Below are positions 52,645 to 62,220 of a DNA stretch of 64,000 nucleotides, in pieces. The notes under the pieces are model-generated. The model was not told the DNA's origin. It searched no databases and saw nothing but the letters and a program-made list of their open reading frames with translations. The first letter of the stretch is position 1; the number at the start of each line of letters is the position of its first letter. Position numbers and translations under genes: made by a program. Source of the stretch: Caldithrix sp. (GTDB lineage Bacteria > Zhuqueibacterota > Zhuqueibacteria > Thermofontimicrobiales > Sulfurfontimicrobiaceae); contig DYKB01000021.1 of the NCBI GenBank assembly GCA_020722815.1, positions 1-64,000 of the forward strand. Direction: 5' to 3'.

Positions 52645-53310
52645 TCAAAATTTTCCAGACCCCGGTGGTTGTGGTGGACCCGGTAAATCTTTTTCTTCCA
52701 GGGTTTTCTTTTTAAACGGATTCCATTCGTAAAGGACAATAAAAGTCAGAGAAGCACCAATCGTTACCCCGGGGATTAAATATTTTGGTGACTTCCACCA
52801 GACCTTTTTGGGGGGATGTCGCTCGATGAAGTCCAAAATTTGCAAACCCATCGATTGAATTGCCCCGCTCTCCAGAACCTCAGTCAGCTTTCCCTGCAAA
52901 TTAAACCGTTCAACATTCACATTTATCAAAGTATCCAGTGAAGGATTGAAAATATTTAAAATATCGAAAGCGATAATCCAGTTATTTTCGCCAATCAGGT
53001 CAATTTGTCCGGAAACAAGATAATCACATTTTTGTAATTTTGCATTGGTGCGTAGAAATGTTTTTTCTAATGGATAGCTCTGAACAAGTGTCGTATCAAT
53101 TTGAATTCGAAAAAATGCCTCAGCGCTATCCTGTAACACCTGATACAAACAATTTCGGATCTGAAATTCACTTTTTTCATTTATTTCACTACCGGGCCAG
53201 TAAAAAAGATTCGTTAATAAGATACGATCCTTCCCCTGAACCGTTGAATTTATGTACAGGCTTGTTATCAACAGCATCGGTGTCATGATTTGAATTAGCC
53301 TTTTAAGCAT
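52645..53310 (-). CDS. Exported/anchored protein of unknown function
   Basis: A 221-residue protein (from MLKRLIQIMTPMLLITSL) with a signal peptide or anchor, a soluble domain (DRILLTNLFYWPGSEINEKS, QKCDYLVSGQIDLIGENNW), a second membrane helix (YLIPGVTIGASLTFIVLY) and a Pro-rich C-terminus. The DYLVSGQI strand resembles periplasmic TolB-N or curli-type CsgG-like proteins, but I cannot assign it. An in-frame ATG 53376 would add 22 residues. It is the first gene of the operon with the propeller protein and kinase. Confidence 0.6.
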   Translation of the reverse strand: MLKRLIQIMTPMLLITSLYINSTVQGKDRILLTNLFYWPGSEINEKSEFQIRNCLYQVLQDSAEAFFRIQIDTTLVQSYPLEKTFLRTNAKLQKCDYLVSGQIDLIGENNWIIAFDILNIFNPSLDTLINVNVERFNLQGKLTEVLESGAIQSMGLQILDFIERHPPKKVWWKSPKYLIPGVTIGASLTFIVLYEWNPFKKKTLEEKDLPGPPQPPGSGKF

Positions 53311-53660
53311 TTTAGACGACTCGAGAAATATGATGGAGCGCGTAATAAAATTTAGAATTAATTGATAAAATCGCAAAAAATTAATATTCTAAAAATAATC
53401 TACCAAAAAATTGGTTGGTTGTCAAGTAGAATTTCAAAAAGTTTAGTTGAAGATTCACGACAATGACATTTTGCAGGTTATTCTTCCTGATTTTGGACTC
53501 TTTTTTGCACCATATTTTATAGAATTAGAATAATTTCAAATTAATGGTATGAAAATTTGTATAAATGATTGAAATTGATTTTTTTCGCTTGATAGTATTT
53601 AGAAATTAGCCTTATTGAAAAGCAATGTTTCAGAAGCCGGATTTTATGGGGGAATAAAAA
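53311..53660. other. Divergent intergenic region
   Basis: AT-rich spacer between the kinase operon and the NTPase pair; it must hold promoters for both, but I do not see a site I can name. GGGGG precedes the NTPase start at a normal distance. Confidence 0.4.
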
Positions 53661-56600
53661 ATGGCAGAAACAAGTGGGGAGTCATCTTTCCAATTTTCAA
53701 AAATCAAACGCATCGCCATTGAGTTAAAGGATTATTATTTCTTTCACAGCCCATTCCAGATAAAAAATCAAGACCGCCGATTTATTGGTCGTGAAAAAAA
53801 GCGGCTTCAACTGCTGAGTGTCTTAAAAGATACCAACTCGGATTCCGGTACCTATTTAATCACCGGCTATCGTGGCTCCGGTAAAACCAGTTTTGTTAAT
53901 ATGGTCTTGACAAATATTGAACAATCACTTCGATTACAAAATCGTAAAATTCAATTTTTAAGAATCTGGATTTTTTTTAGTATATTGATTCCAATATTTT
54001 TTCTATTCCCATCACAATCTCTGCTTCTGCTGTTATTAATGATCATCATATTAGCCCCAGTTCTCTGTTTCCTGGACCCGTTAAGGAATCTGAGGGAATC
54101 CGATTTTGTGAAATTAAATACGACCTCAAATAAACTCAATAAAAAATTCTTCCGGTGTCTCCGCGCTATCTTTTATGTATCGACCAATCAAAATATCGAT
54201 TACACCTTTTTAAATCTTGTTCGAAGTTTATTTATCACCTCGATTCTGATTTTTTTGACATATCTCTTTCAGTCAAGTGTTGGTTCGCAAATCACCAATC
54301 GATTAAGTTTATGGTTAATCTATCTTATTTCAGGCGGTGCCATTATTTTTATTTATTGGCTCATTTTAATTGTTTATGACCTCCGGATAGATATAAAGCG
54401 AAATTCGCGGAAATCCGATGCGGACGACAAGCAAAAAACTCCCGATCAATCCAATAATTTCTCAAAATATATTCTCCGGGTTTGGCATTGGCTGGTTGAA
54501 GAACTGAAAAAGTTTCTGAAACCCAAGTTAGTGATTCGATTAAATTTGAATTATGGGAATTTAACCGAACGAAATGTGTTACAACTCATTGCTTCAGCTC
54601 TGTATGACCGGTATCTTCGCTGGCGCAGAACTCCTTTTCAGATTTTATTAAAGTTAATCTATTTTATCTTCTTTTGGATAATTATTACGTTACCTTATCA
54701 GTTCTTAATTCAAGAATCTGAAAATAAACTTTTTTTATTAAAAAAGGAGATAAGTTCAAGAATTAAAAAAATTGGAACATACCAACAAAAAATAGAATGT
54801 GATAGTTTGAGTGTTGTTAAAATTGTTAACCAGGGAATATTTAAAAACGGGATGAGAAATGACAGTTTATCAACCTATCAAATAACCAAAGGGATAAAAT
54901 CTCAACGGATAAAAACTAATAATGATTATAGTATTCCACAAATAATTTTCGATAATATTAATTTTGTATATCAGGAAATAAGAGACACAATTGCTGATGT
55001 CTTTGAATTTTTTTGTAAGATTTTGAAAAAATTGCTTGCTTTCTCATTAAAATATAATGGCATTCCTGGCTGGATTATTCGATTTATTGTTTCCCCAATA
55101 GATAAGAGCAAACTTTTTGAAATCAGTAAATATCTTTATCCAACTCAATTTGACTATTTATTGACCTCGATTTTTTTCATTCTCTATTTTTTAACCCGCT
55201 GGCTTTGCTACCACCAAATTTTTTATATTCCGGGTCATGCCCGAATTTTCTACCTGTTGCGGACGCTGGAAGAAAGAATGTCCGCAGGCGTAATGGTTCA
55301 ATCCGGGGCAGAGGCTTCGGGGTCGGGGGGATTTTTTAAAATATTTCGGCAAAAGCACCTGTCTTACCCACTGGCAGACGAACGCACCATTGAACTGAGC
55401 ATCATTAATATCTTAAAGGAAATTTCCCGGATTCCTATTTTTCTGGGGCACCCGATTTTTATTTTTGTGTTTGATGAACTGGATAAAATGACCACCACTG
55501 AAATTCCCCCTAAACCTGAAGAAGAGATACTCTACATGAGTTCTTTTGAAACCTTGCGTCGGCGCCAACGCGAGGTTGAGAAAATATTGTCGAATTTAAA
55601 ACAGTTGCTCACCACTGCCCATGCCAAATTTATTTTCATTGCTGGTCGCGAAATGTACGATGCCGGCCTGGCCGATTTCACCGGTCGGGTATTTCTGCAT
55701 TCCAGTATTTTTAATCAAACTTTTTATATTGACAGCTTTTTGACAGATAGTTCGGTTTCCGGTGATGAAAATATTTATGGAATGGTTGAATCCTATGTTT
55801 GTCAATTTCTCCTGCCGTACTATGATCCGGAATGGTCATTTCATTGGCCTAAAATAAAAGATTATGAACAATACTTGTTAAAAAAGTATATTTTGAACCC
55901 AAATGAAATAACAAAAGTGATTCAACTGCTGCAGGATTTCATTGTTTTTCTTACTTATCGGGGAAATGGTTCTCCCAAAAAAATCACCCAGCTTTTCGAA
56001 AGTTATATTCAGCCACTGCCTGAAAAACGCAAGCCGGATGAATGGTTTATCATTGGCGAGAGCAAGAAAAGCCGTTATCTGGTCTTTACCTTTCCGCAGC
56101 AATTTATTACTGGCAGCACAGCCCGGCTTATTGGTCCGCTGGCACACACCATTGAACGAACAGTTAGTCAATCGAATGATAAACTGGCAACTTCTATATT
56201 CATGGTTTTAGACTATCTTTTTAAATTTCACCGCACCGCTTTTCGCCGCGATTTTTTAGAATGGATGCCCGAAATGCTCGATATTCACAGCGATCCGGAT
56301 TTACGTCAAACCGTTCAGGAGATGCTGGAGCTGATTGATGGCATCTATCTGGAAAGAGTGTATAACGGGCTGTTCGATTATCGTTTTACCAATCGTATCA
56401 AAGGGGAAATTGATTATGCCTGCCGAATTGACGAGCACAAATCGGCCGCTTTTAATTTCACGCTGGATGAATCGCTGGAAGCTGAACAGTTTATGCGACG
56501 GCAATTAAAAGACCAGTTGCGACTTTACGAGAGTGGAAAGACAGAAATTAAGGAGAAGCCGCTGGCGATTAGTCGCTTGCATGAAATAATTGGGGATTTG

Positions 56601-56672
56601 CATAATTTTGATGGTGAGTATGATTTGGCAATTACAGAATATTACAATGCCCTGACGCGGTTAGGGAAGTAG
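53661..56672 (+). CDS. Membrane-inserted KAP/STAND-like P-loop NTPase
   Basis: A 1003-residue NTPase. The FIGREKKRLQLL box (41-52) and Walker A GYRGSGKTS (69-77) are followed by about 530 residues containing at least five hydrophobic helices (about 101-137, 188-207, 214-242, 328-350, 500-520), then Walker B FIFVFDELDK (D605, E606). Membrane helices inserted between Walker A and B are the hallmark of KAP NTPases (Kidins220, phage-exclusion PifA). A sensor-like region (AKFIFIAGREMYDAG), a winged-helix-like part and a final TPR hairpin (EIIGDLHNFDGEYDLAITEYY) follow. It pairs with the next gene. Confidence 0.78.
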   Translation: MAETSGESSFQFSKIKRIAIELKDYYFFHSPFQIKNQDRRFIGREKKRLQLLSVLKDTNSDSGTYLITGYRGSGKTSFVNMVLTNIEQSLRLQNRKIQFLRIWIFFSILIPIFFLFPSQSLLLLLLMIIILAPVLCFLDPLRNLRESDFVKLNTTSNKLNKKFFRCLRAIFYVSTNQNIDYTFLNLVRSLFITSILIFLTYLFQSSVGSQITNRLSLWLIYLISGGAIIFIYWLILIVYDLRIDIKRNSRKSDADDKQKTPDQSNNFSKYILRVWHWLVEELKKFLKPKLVIRLNLNYGNLTERNVLQLIASALYDRYLRWRRTPFQILLKLIYFIFFWIIITLPYQFLIQESENKLFLLKKEISSRIKKIGTYQQKIECDSLSVVKIVNQGIFKNGMRNDSLSTYQITKGIKSQRIKTNNDYSIPQIIFDNINFVYQEIRDTIADVFEFFCKILKKLLAFSLKYNGIPGWIIRFIVSPIDKSKLFEISKYLYPTQFDYLLTSIFFILYFLTRWLCYHQIFYIPGHARIFYLLRTLEERMSAGVMVQSGAEASGSGGFFKIFRQKHLSYPLADERTIELSIINILKEISRIPIFLGHPIFIFVFDELDKMTTTEIPPKPEEEILYMSSFETLRRRQREVEKILSNLKQLLTTAHAKFIFIAGREMYDAGLADFTGRVFLHSSIFNQTFYIDSFLTDSSVSGDENIYGMVESYVCQFLLPYYDPEWSFHWPKIKDYEQYLLKKYILNPNEITKVIQLLQDFIVFLTYRGNGSPKKITQLFESYIQPLPEKRKPDEWFIIGESKKSRYLVFTFPQQFITGSTARLIGPLAHTIERTVSQSNDKLATSIFMVLDYLFKFHRTAFRRDFLEWMPEMLDIHSDPDLRQTVQEMLELIDGIYLERVYNGLFDYRFTNRIKGEIDYACRIDEHKSAAFNFTLDESLEAEQFMRRQLKDQLRLYESGKTEIKEKPLAISRLHEIIGDLHNFDGEYDLAITEYYNALTRLGK

Positions 56673-56729
56673 ATTTATACTTCTTTATAATTTTTGTAAT
56701 CTATAAAAAATGATCTGTTGAAATAAAAA

Positions 56730-58757
56730 ATGGTTTTTAATATGTCAACACTAAATTTGAATGAATTATTTCTAAAACTACGGTTATGGCTAAAAATTGG
56801 GCTGGCTCAGGAAAAGAAGGGGGATTATGATTCCGCCAAAACTTCCTATCTGGAAGCGATGAAATTAAGTAAGAATTATTTCCATTTTCCCGAGAAAAAT
56901 TCTCCAATAGACAAAAAACAAAATACGCCGGAGAAATTAGATGAAGCGACCAATAGGAGTAAACCAACATCCGCTGGTATCAATAGAGGGACTCAAGATT
57001 CTCAACATGACACTGAATTGAGCTTATCAAGTCTAAAACTTTTTTATCAACCCTATTTTTGTCTGGCTTTTTTACAGGAAAAAAATCCAGCCATTGCGCA
57101 TGCGAATTTAAAAATTAGTGAGGACTTTATTTCTCAATTGAAGGAGTTGACCTTTGAAAGTACGAGGATTAAAAATTTTCCTAATCTACCCCTATTTTTA
57201 GCTGAATGTCAGGCAAAACAGGCAGATTTGTATTTCTATAAAGGGCTTGTCCCCCCTGATCTGGGATCTGGAATGAGCACGCCTCTTGAATTTTACTATA
57301 TTGAATTGGCTGAAAATTGGTATTGGGCTTCAGTTATGACACTGGCGAAATACTATTTGGGAGTCGAATTAGCGAATAACAATTTACAAGATTTATTAAA
57401 AATTTTATTTGCTTCCTCTGATAAATCGATGATTGAAGGCCCTGAAAAAATTGTTATGAGTGCGACTGCCCAGATTTTTCACTTACTCGCAATGAATCTC
57501 GGTAAAATAGGGAATGTTCGGCTCTCAAAAATTTCAGGAGAAAAGGGATTAATTGACTTTAATCAATTGAAAAATTTTTTTGAACCTAAAGACCCTTTTA
57601 GTCACGACGATCTCTTTACAAAGCCTTTGATACAAATTATTGCCTGTTACTATTATGCGGCGCGCCTTTTTTTAAGGGCTGGTATGCATAAGGAATGTGC
57701 CTTTGAATATGAAAAAATTATTCGGGCATTAAGATACTTTGATTTTCAAGCCGCGAATCATGATGTAGCTGAAATAGAAAGAGTTTGTGGCGATCTTGAC
57801 GACAAAATTTTTCAAATTGGTAAAGAACATTATGATATTGCTTATGTTCATAGTGATCGCAAAATTCCACATCAAAAGTTAAAAAACAGTGAAAGAGTTA
57901 AATCTGCTGAAATCGAGAGTCTACGATTGCAATGGTTGGGCCTGCTCCATAATTTTATAAAGACAATTAAAGATAAAGAGTCGAAATTTGTTCATCGAAT
58001 ACAGCAGGATTTAACGAAACAATTAAACCAAATATCAACTGATGCCTATTTTGATAATATTATGTTTCGGATTGATTGTCTAAATTATAAAACTATCCAT
58101 CTGGCAGAAGAATTTCATAAAGAAATCGGTTTTCTGTTGAATAAAGATGAAAATATCATCCAATCGCGTGCGAGGGAGGAATTTTATCTCAAGAAGGCAT
58201 TGAAAGGTGTAAAATGCCGCTCCAGGCTTCTGGATATGGCATCGAAAGATGAAAAACGCTGCTCCCGACTTCTGAAAATGGTTATGGACGGCCTTTTTTG
58301 TTGTATCAATTCAATTGAGATGCGGGAAATTCATAGCAATACGTATTGGTGGCTTCATCTCGGACGGGCGTTTTTACATCGATTTTTAGCTGACTGGGTG
58401 CATCGCTACGATTGGATTCACCGGTTGCTCCCCGAACCGGAAAAATCTATTTTTGAGGATGATACACGTCGATATTTAGGCGCCAAAAGGATGAAATATC
58501 TTGATGAAAAGTTGCAATTACAAAATGCACTGGAAAATTTTCATCAGGTGAAGCAGCTGCATACCGGTGGAAAGGCGTATAAATCACTTCTTCAGCGGAT
58601 GTTTTATTTAAATGATGATTTTAATGATCGGATTTATCATTTTTATCTGGCGCAGGAGCGCTTTGAAATTCATCGCGGTAAAGTAAAAAATAATATCATT
58701 GAAGTTGAAGAATTATTAAAGCGTAAATTATGGGATCCGGGAGAGCAGGATATTTGA
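56730..58757 (+). CDS. Large TPR-like partner of the KAP-like NTPase
   Basis: A 675-residue, mostly helical protein. Residues about 13-50 (KLRLWLKIGLAQEKKGDYDS) form a TPR that continues the pattern at the end of the preceding NTPase. Residues about 50-85 are a polar linker. The rest is long helices with many aromatics (FYYIELAENWYWASVMTLAK, CFYEYE-type repeats) and a charged Cys-containing segment (CRSRLLDMASKDEKRCSRLL). I know no family. It is 57 bases after the NTPase, in the same frame, without a T-run between, so the two are co-transcribed and their products probably bind. Confidence 0.65.
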   Translation: MVFNMSTLNLNELFLKLRLWLKIGLAQEKKGDYDSAKTSYLEAMKLSKNYFHFPEKNSPIDKKQNTPEKLDEATNRSKPTSAGINRGTQDSQHDTELSLSSLKLFYQPYFCLAFLQEKNPAIAHANLKISEDFISQLKELTFESTRIKNFPNLPLFLAECQAKQADLYFYKGLVPPDLGSGMSTPLEFYYIELAENWYWASVMTLAKYYLGVELANNNLQDLLKILFASSDKSMIEGPEKIVMSATAQIFHLLAMNLGKIGNVRLSKISGEKGLIDFNQLKNFFEPKDPFSHDDLFTKPLIQIIACYYYAARLFLRAGMHKECAFEYEKIIRALRYFDFQAANHDVAEIERVCGDLDDKIFQIGKEHYDIAYVHSDRKIPHQKLKNSERVKSAEIESLRLQWLGLLHNFIKTIKDKESKFVHRIQQDLTKQLNQISTDAYFDNIMFRIDCLNYKTIHLAEEFHKEIGFLLNKDENIIQSRAREEFYLKKALKGVKCRSRLLDMASKDEKRCSRLLKMVMDGLFCCINSIEMREIHSNTYWWLHLGRAFLHRFLADWVHRYDWIHRLLPEPEKSIFEDDTRRYLGAKRMKYLDEKLQLQNALENFHQVKQLHTGGKAYKSLLQRMFYLNDDFNDRIYHFYLAQERFEIHRGKVKNNIIEVEELLKRKLWDPGEQDI

Positions 58758-58787
58758 AAAGTTGAATTTGACCTTATGATAAAATAC

Positions 58788-58812
58788 AAACGGCCTTGTG
58801 ACAAGGCCGTTT
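58788..58812. terminator. Bidirectional terminator between convergent genes
   Basis: AAACGGCCTTG (58788-58798) and CAAGGCCGTTT (58802-58812) form a perfect 11-bp stem with a three-base loop between the TPR gene and hsp20. On the minus strand it is followed by GTATTTTATC, a weak T-run. It probably ends both transcripts. Confidence 0.7.
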
Positions 58813-58834
58813 ATTGAAGCGTTCATGTGATCAG

Positions 58835-59278
58835 TTAGCTAATCGCAATTTCTTTGGGTTTGCTTTCTTCGGTCTTCGGAAGCGTGATATTCAGAACACC
58901 ATCTTTGTACTCCGCTTTAATTTTATCGCCATTGATTGACGACGGTAAGGTAAATGACCGTTGGAATGAACCATGGGCGCGTTCAACATAGTGATATTTT
59001 TCATTCTTTTTCTCATCTTCATGTTTCCGCTCACCGCTGATTGTCAAAATATGGTCATTTAGAGTAATTTTAACATCACTCTGTTTCAAACCCGGTAAAT
59101 CAGCATGAATAATATAGGCTTCGTCAGATTCTTTTACATCCATGCGCGGCATCCAGGCCATTTCCCGATCTGAAAAGAAAGCTGGAAAATCACTTTGCCA
59201 GAAATCACCCCAAAACCGATCAATCTGGTTACTGAAATCACGATTGCTGCTTCGAAAATTTCGCAAAATTGGTAACAT
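58835..59278 (-). CDS. Hsp20/alpha-crystallin small heat-shock protein
   Basis: A 147-residue holdase that binds unfolding proteins. The alpha-crystallin domain runs from about 44 to 137: PRMDVKESDEAYIIHADLPG, VKITLNDHILTISGERKHED, the conserved A-x-x-x-GVLNITLPK motif (about 125-137), then a short tail. The N-terminal arm is aromatic-rich (FWGDFWQSDFPAFF). The C-terminal I-x-I/V oligomer motif reads EIAIS, slightly changed. AGGAGG lies before the start. No CIRCE or other heat-shock operator is visible upstream. Confidence 0.92.
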   Translation of the reverse strand: MLPILRNFRSSNRDFSNQIDRFWGDFWQSDFPAFFSDREMAWMPRMDVKESDEAYIIHADLPGLKQSDVKITLNDHILTISGERKHEDEKKNEKYHYVERAHGSFQRSFTLPSSINGDKIKAEYKDGVLNITLPKTEESKPKEIAIS

Positions 59279-59695
59279 TGTACATTCCTCCTGTTTGTTA
59301 TTTTATTTATTTTTTTAATTAATTTATTAGTTTAAAAGACTCTCACATTTTAGTGATTTAATCATTGTTTCTGCTCTGTACTTATTCAAACTTCGTGCCA
59401 AATTTTTCTATTTATTATAAGTCATTAATTTTCAAATATTTATATTTTTAAAGCTTTGTAACTATTAAAAAGATGTCAATTTTATTGTCTGTCATTTTGG
59501 CGTATTATTGTCATATTTTATTGAATTTTTGTCAAAATGGCAAATTAATTGATTTAAATTAGTTTTCATAAATAACGATTAACCGAAATCATAATCAAAT
59601 TATTTAAAGATGTGAGAGCGATGATATGATTATTAATGCGGAATACTCACGGATTGTGGATATAATCGTGGAAATTTGCCAGATAATTGCAGTTT
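59279..59695. other. Intergenic stretch upstream of hsp20
   Basis: AT-rich spacer that includes the hsp20 promoter region; I see no specific site I can name. Confidence 0.35.
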
Positions 59696-62203
59696 TTATC
59701 GAATTAATAACATCTTTCGGGTTTCCTGGTAATCTTCTGTTTGAAATTGATAGTAATAAACGCCGGATGGTACTGATAATCCTTTCTCGTCGGTTGCATC
59801 CCATTTGACTTTGTACGTACCAGACGCCTGATTTCCATTGATCAATTTTTTAATTGTTTGCCCGGAGAGATTAAAAACAGTTAATTTTACATGTCCATTA
59901 TCAGGTAATTGATATGAAATGTTGGTCGAAGGATTAAAAGGATTGGGAAAATTTTGACTGAGAGAATATTTTTTTATTTGCTTCGATGTAAATTCCTCAA
60001 TAGTTGCGCCGCCAATAATTTCAAAGGTTTTATCACTTTCATCCTGGCCGATATTTCCGGATAAATCTTTTGCTTCAATTCGAATTTTTCCTTTTAGGTA
60101 ATTTTTATGAGGCGCTTTCCAGAGCGAGACAGCGGGTCTGACAACAAAAGTCGGTAGTTCTTCCCAATTTGTGCCCCCATCGCGGGAATAATACAGGTAC
60201 ACCGAATCGATTCCCAAATTATCAGTGACTTTCCAGCGGATGGAATCCACCCTATTCGCCTGAATTTTTTCTCCCCCATTGGGATATAATAATGTAACCC
60301 TGGGTGGTTCAATATCTTTGGCTGTAAAATCCTGATTACTTTTACTCAGGCGAAAAAACTTGTAAGTATAGGCGGCCGGATTAAAGCTATATGACCTGGA
60401 AATCGGCTCTATTCTATAATCGCCCGGGAAAAGTCCCTGGAAAACAAATTCACCATACTGATTCGTTAGCACAGAGTCTTTGCTACTGCCACTTAACCGA
60501 ACCTTGATTTCCGTCACCGGCGTATTATCAACTTTAATCTGCCCGGTGATATAGTAATTTTGTAAATATTTGGCAATGGCATTCTTTGGACGATCCAGCG
60601 TGATTACCAGTGGGTTACCGGCTTTGACTTCACCATCAACGGACCAGTTGACAAAGACATAATTTTTGTGATCAGTTTGATGCGTGGCCGGTGCAGCACT
60701 GGTTGTAACCAGCTTATTGGCGTCGTACCAACCCGCACCGTCGATTGTAAACCCAAGATTTGGCTGGGTCGTTACTGCCAGATAAAATTGCTGGTTGAGT
60801 TTGGCGGTAAAAGTCGTATTTTGCTGAATCGTTACCTTATGTTCCCGATTGCCCCCATCACTCCAGGAAACAAAATGGAGCCGGGAACCATTCGCTTCTT
60901 TCTGGGAGGCTGAAACAGCAATTGTATGTTCTGAACCCATAGACCAGGTCAATTGGGCGGGCGCCTTGCATGTTTGGCCATCCACGATAACGTCGGTGCT
61001 ATCCGGCATGTTTGTTGTCACGGTAACCGAAACATCCAGACTGTAATCGGCCACCGCAACATGACTGGTGTCCATCAGGATGGAAACAGGATTGCCGGTC
61101 ACCATCTTTTTATCGACCATCCAGCCCTTGAAATTCCGTCCCTGGGCAGAATTCGGGGCGGTGCCGGTTGTTGCATGGGTTGAGGCATGATACCAACCAG
61201 TCCCGGTGATTGTTGCCATATTCTCTGGCAAGGTTTTCACCTGCAGGAAATAGTGTGTAGTCCAGTTGGCAGTTTCAGTAACCGGTCCTGTGACTTGAAA
61301 TGATGTTTCTGCCTGGGTACCTGAATAAGCCCCTGTTCCGCTGCCAATCCATCGTGCAAATTGATACCGTTTGGTGGAATTGATAGCGATTAAAGTGTCT
61401 ACTGAAATTTTTGCTAAAGAATTGGCATTATACCACCCTTCACCTTTTGGATTCCCCATCGTGGAATTCACTTTCACGTAAAACCGGGTCATCAAATTTG
61501 CCCGATAGGTGACATCGCTTGTTGGGGTGACTTCATGACTTTGCGTGCCGCCATCGCTCCAACTTTGAAAGTGATATTGAATTCCATTACCTCCCGACTG
61601 CACTTCCTCGATATTCAGCGTATGCTTTGAAGCCGGTTGCCATATTGCCGTATAGGGGACATCTCGCGTTACGCCATCCACCATAACGACGGTTGGAGCT
61701 CCGATACTGGTTGTCACCGTTACCTGGACAGGTTTGGGGTAAATTTTGACAAATCCTCGATTAAATTTGGCTTGAAGATTACTTTCTTTGGTAAATTGAA
61801 ATGAATCAAAGATTAAACTGGTGGTGTCACCATAATCACCGTTGGCAAGAAATAAAAGTTGAATCAAATCTCCCGATCCGGAAAGCGCGTCCGCCCCAAA
61901 GCCTGCAAAAATAGCTTCCCCATCCTGTGTTGTATTGATTGTTGGCGCGCCCCATTTTTCGATCAAGAACCCTTCAGATTCAGCACCAATGAAATCCAGT
62001 GTCCGGGCGCGAAACAGGATTTTTCCATTAATATTAAAAACGTTTTTGGCGGATAAATCATCTACAGTGATGGGAAGGCGAATAGTATCACCTTTTGTCA
62101 CTTCAACTTTAGTGGGTAATTTAACATTGATACTTGTCTGTCCAAAAAGGAAATAACCATTGAATAACAACCCCATTAGAAACCATGTCCATAATCTTTG
62201 CAT
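59696..62203 (-). CDS. T9SS-exported protein with cohesin-like and InlB-type repeats
   Basis: An 835-residue secreted protein. A signal peptide (1-22, ending GYFLFG) leads to a cohesin-like domain (about 24-155, INVKLPTKVEVTKGDTIRLP and a DTTSLIFDSFQF strand). Repeated divergent InlB B-repeat-like units follow (FYVKVNSTMGNPKGEGWYNA and FLAVTTQPNLGFTIDGAGWY, each ending in FxxWSxDG), then a carboxypeptidase-regulatory-like domain (TPVTEIKVRLSGSSKDSV), an Ig-like domain and a T9SS type A tail with NFPNPFNPSTN. It may display a dockerin-binding or adhesive surface. It follows the FG-GAP gene by 17 bases. Confidence 0.86.
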   Translation of the reverse strand: MQRLWTWFLMGLLFNGYFLFGQTSINVKLPTKVEVTKGDTIRLPITVDDLSAKNVFNINGKILFRARTLDFIGAESEGFLIEKWGAPTINTTQDGEAIFAGFGADALSGSGDLIQLLFLANGDYGDTTSLIFDSFQFTKESNLQAKFNRGFVKIYPKPVQVTVTTSIGAPTVVMVDGVTRDVPYTAIWQPASKHTLNIEEVQSGGNGIQYHFQSWSDGGTQSHEVTPTSDVTYRANLMTRFYVKVNSTMGNPKGEGWYNANSLAKISVDTLIAINSTKRYQFARWIGSGTGAYSGTQAETSFQVTGPVTETANWTTHYFLQVKTLPENMATITGTGWYHASTHATTGTAPNSAQGRNFKGWMVDKKMVTGNPVSILMDTSHVAVADYSLDVSVTVTTNMPDSTDVIVDGQTCKAPAQLTWSMGSEHTIAVSASQKEANGSRLHFVSWSDGGNREHKVTIQQNTTFTAKLNQQFYLAVTTQPNLGFTIDGAGWYDANKLVTTSAAPATHQTDHKNYVFVNWSVDGEVKAGNPLVITLDRPKNAIAKYLQNYYITGQIKVDNTPVTEIKVRLSGSSKDSVLTNQYGEFVFQGLFPGDYRIEPISRSYSFNPAAYTYKFFRLSKSNQDFTAKDIEPPRVTLLYPNGGEKIQANRVDSIRWKVTDNLGIDSVYLYYSRDGGTNWEELPTFVVRPAVSLWKAPHKNYLKGKIRIEAKDLSGNIGQDESDKTFEIIGGATIEEFTSKQIKKYSLSQNFPNPFNPSTNISYQLPDNGHVKLTVFNLSGQTIKKLINGNQASGTYKVKWDATDEKGLSVPSGVYYYQFQTEDYQETRKMLLIR

Positions 62204-62220
62204 AATTCTACCTTTAACCG

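Noticed and set aside
56673-56729. The NTPase and TPR genes being one gene broken by a single stop.
   Set aside because: They are in the same frame, but several stops (TAG, TAA, TAA, TAA) lie in the 57-base gap and the second gene has its own ATG, so two genes are more likely.
59626-59808. Plus-strand ORF opposite the end of the cohesin-like gene.
   Set aside because: It is antisense to a well-supported T9SS sorting domain and shows no features of its own.
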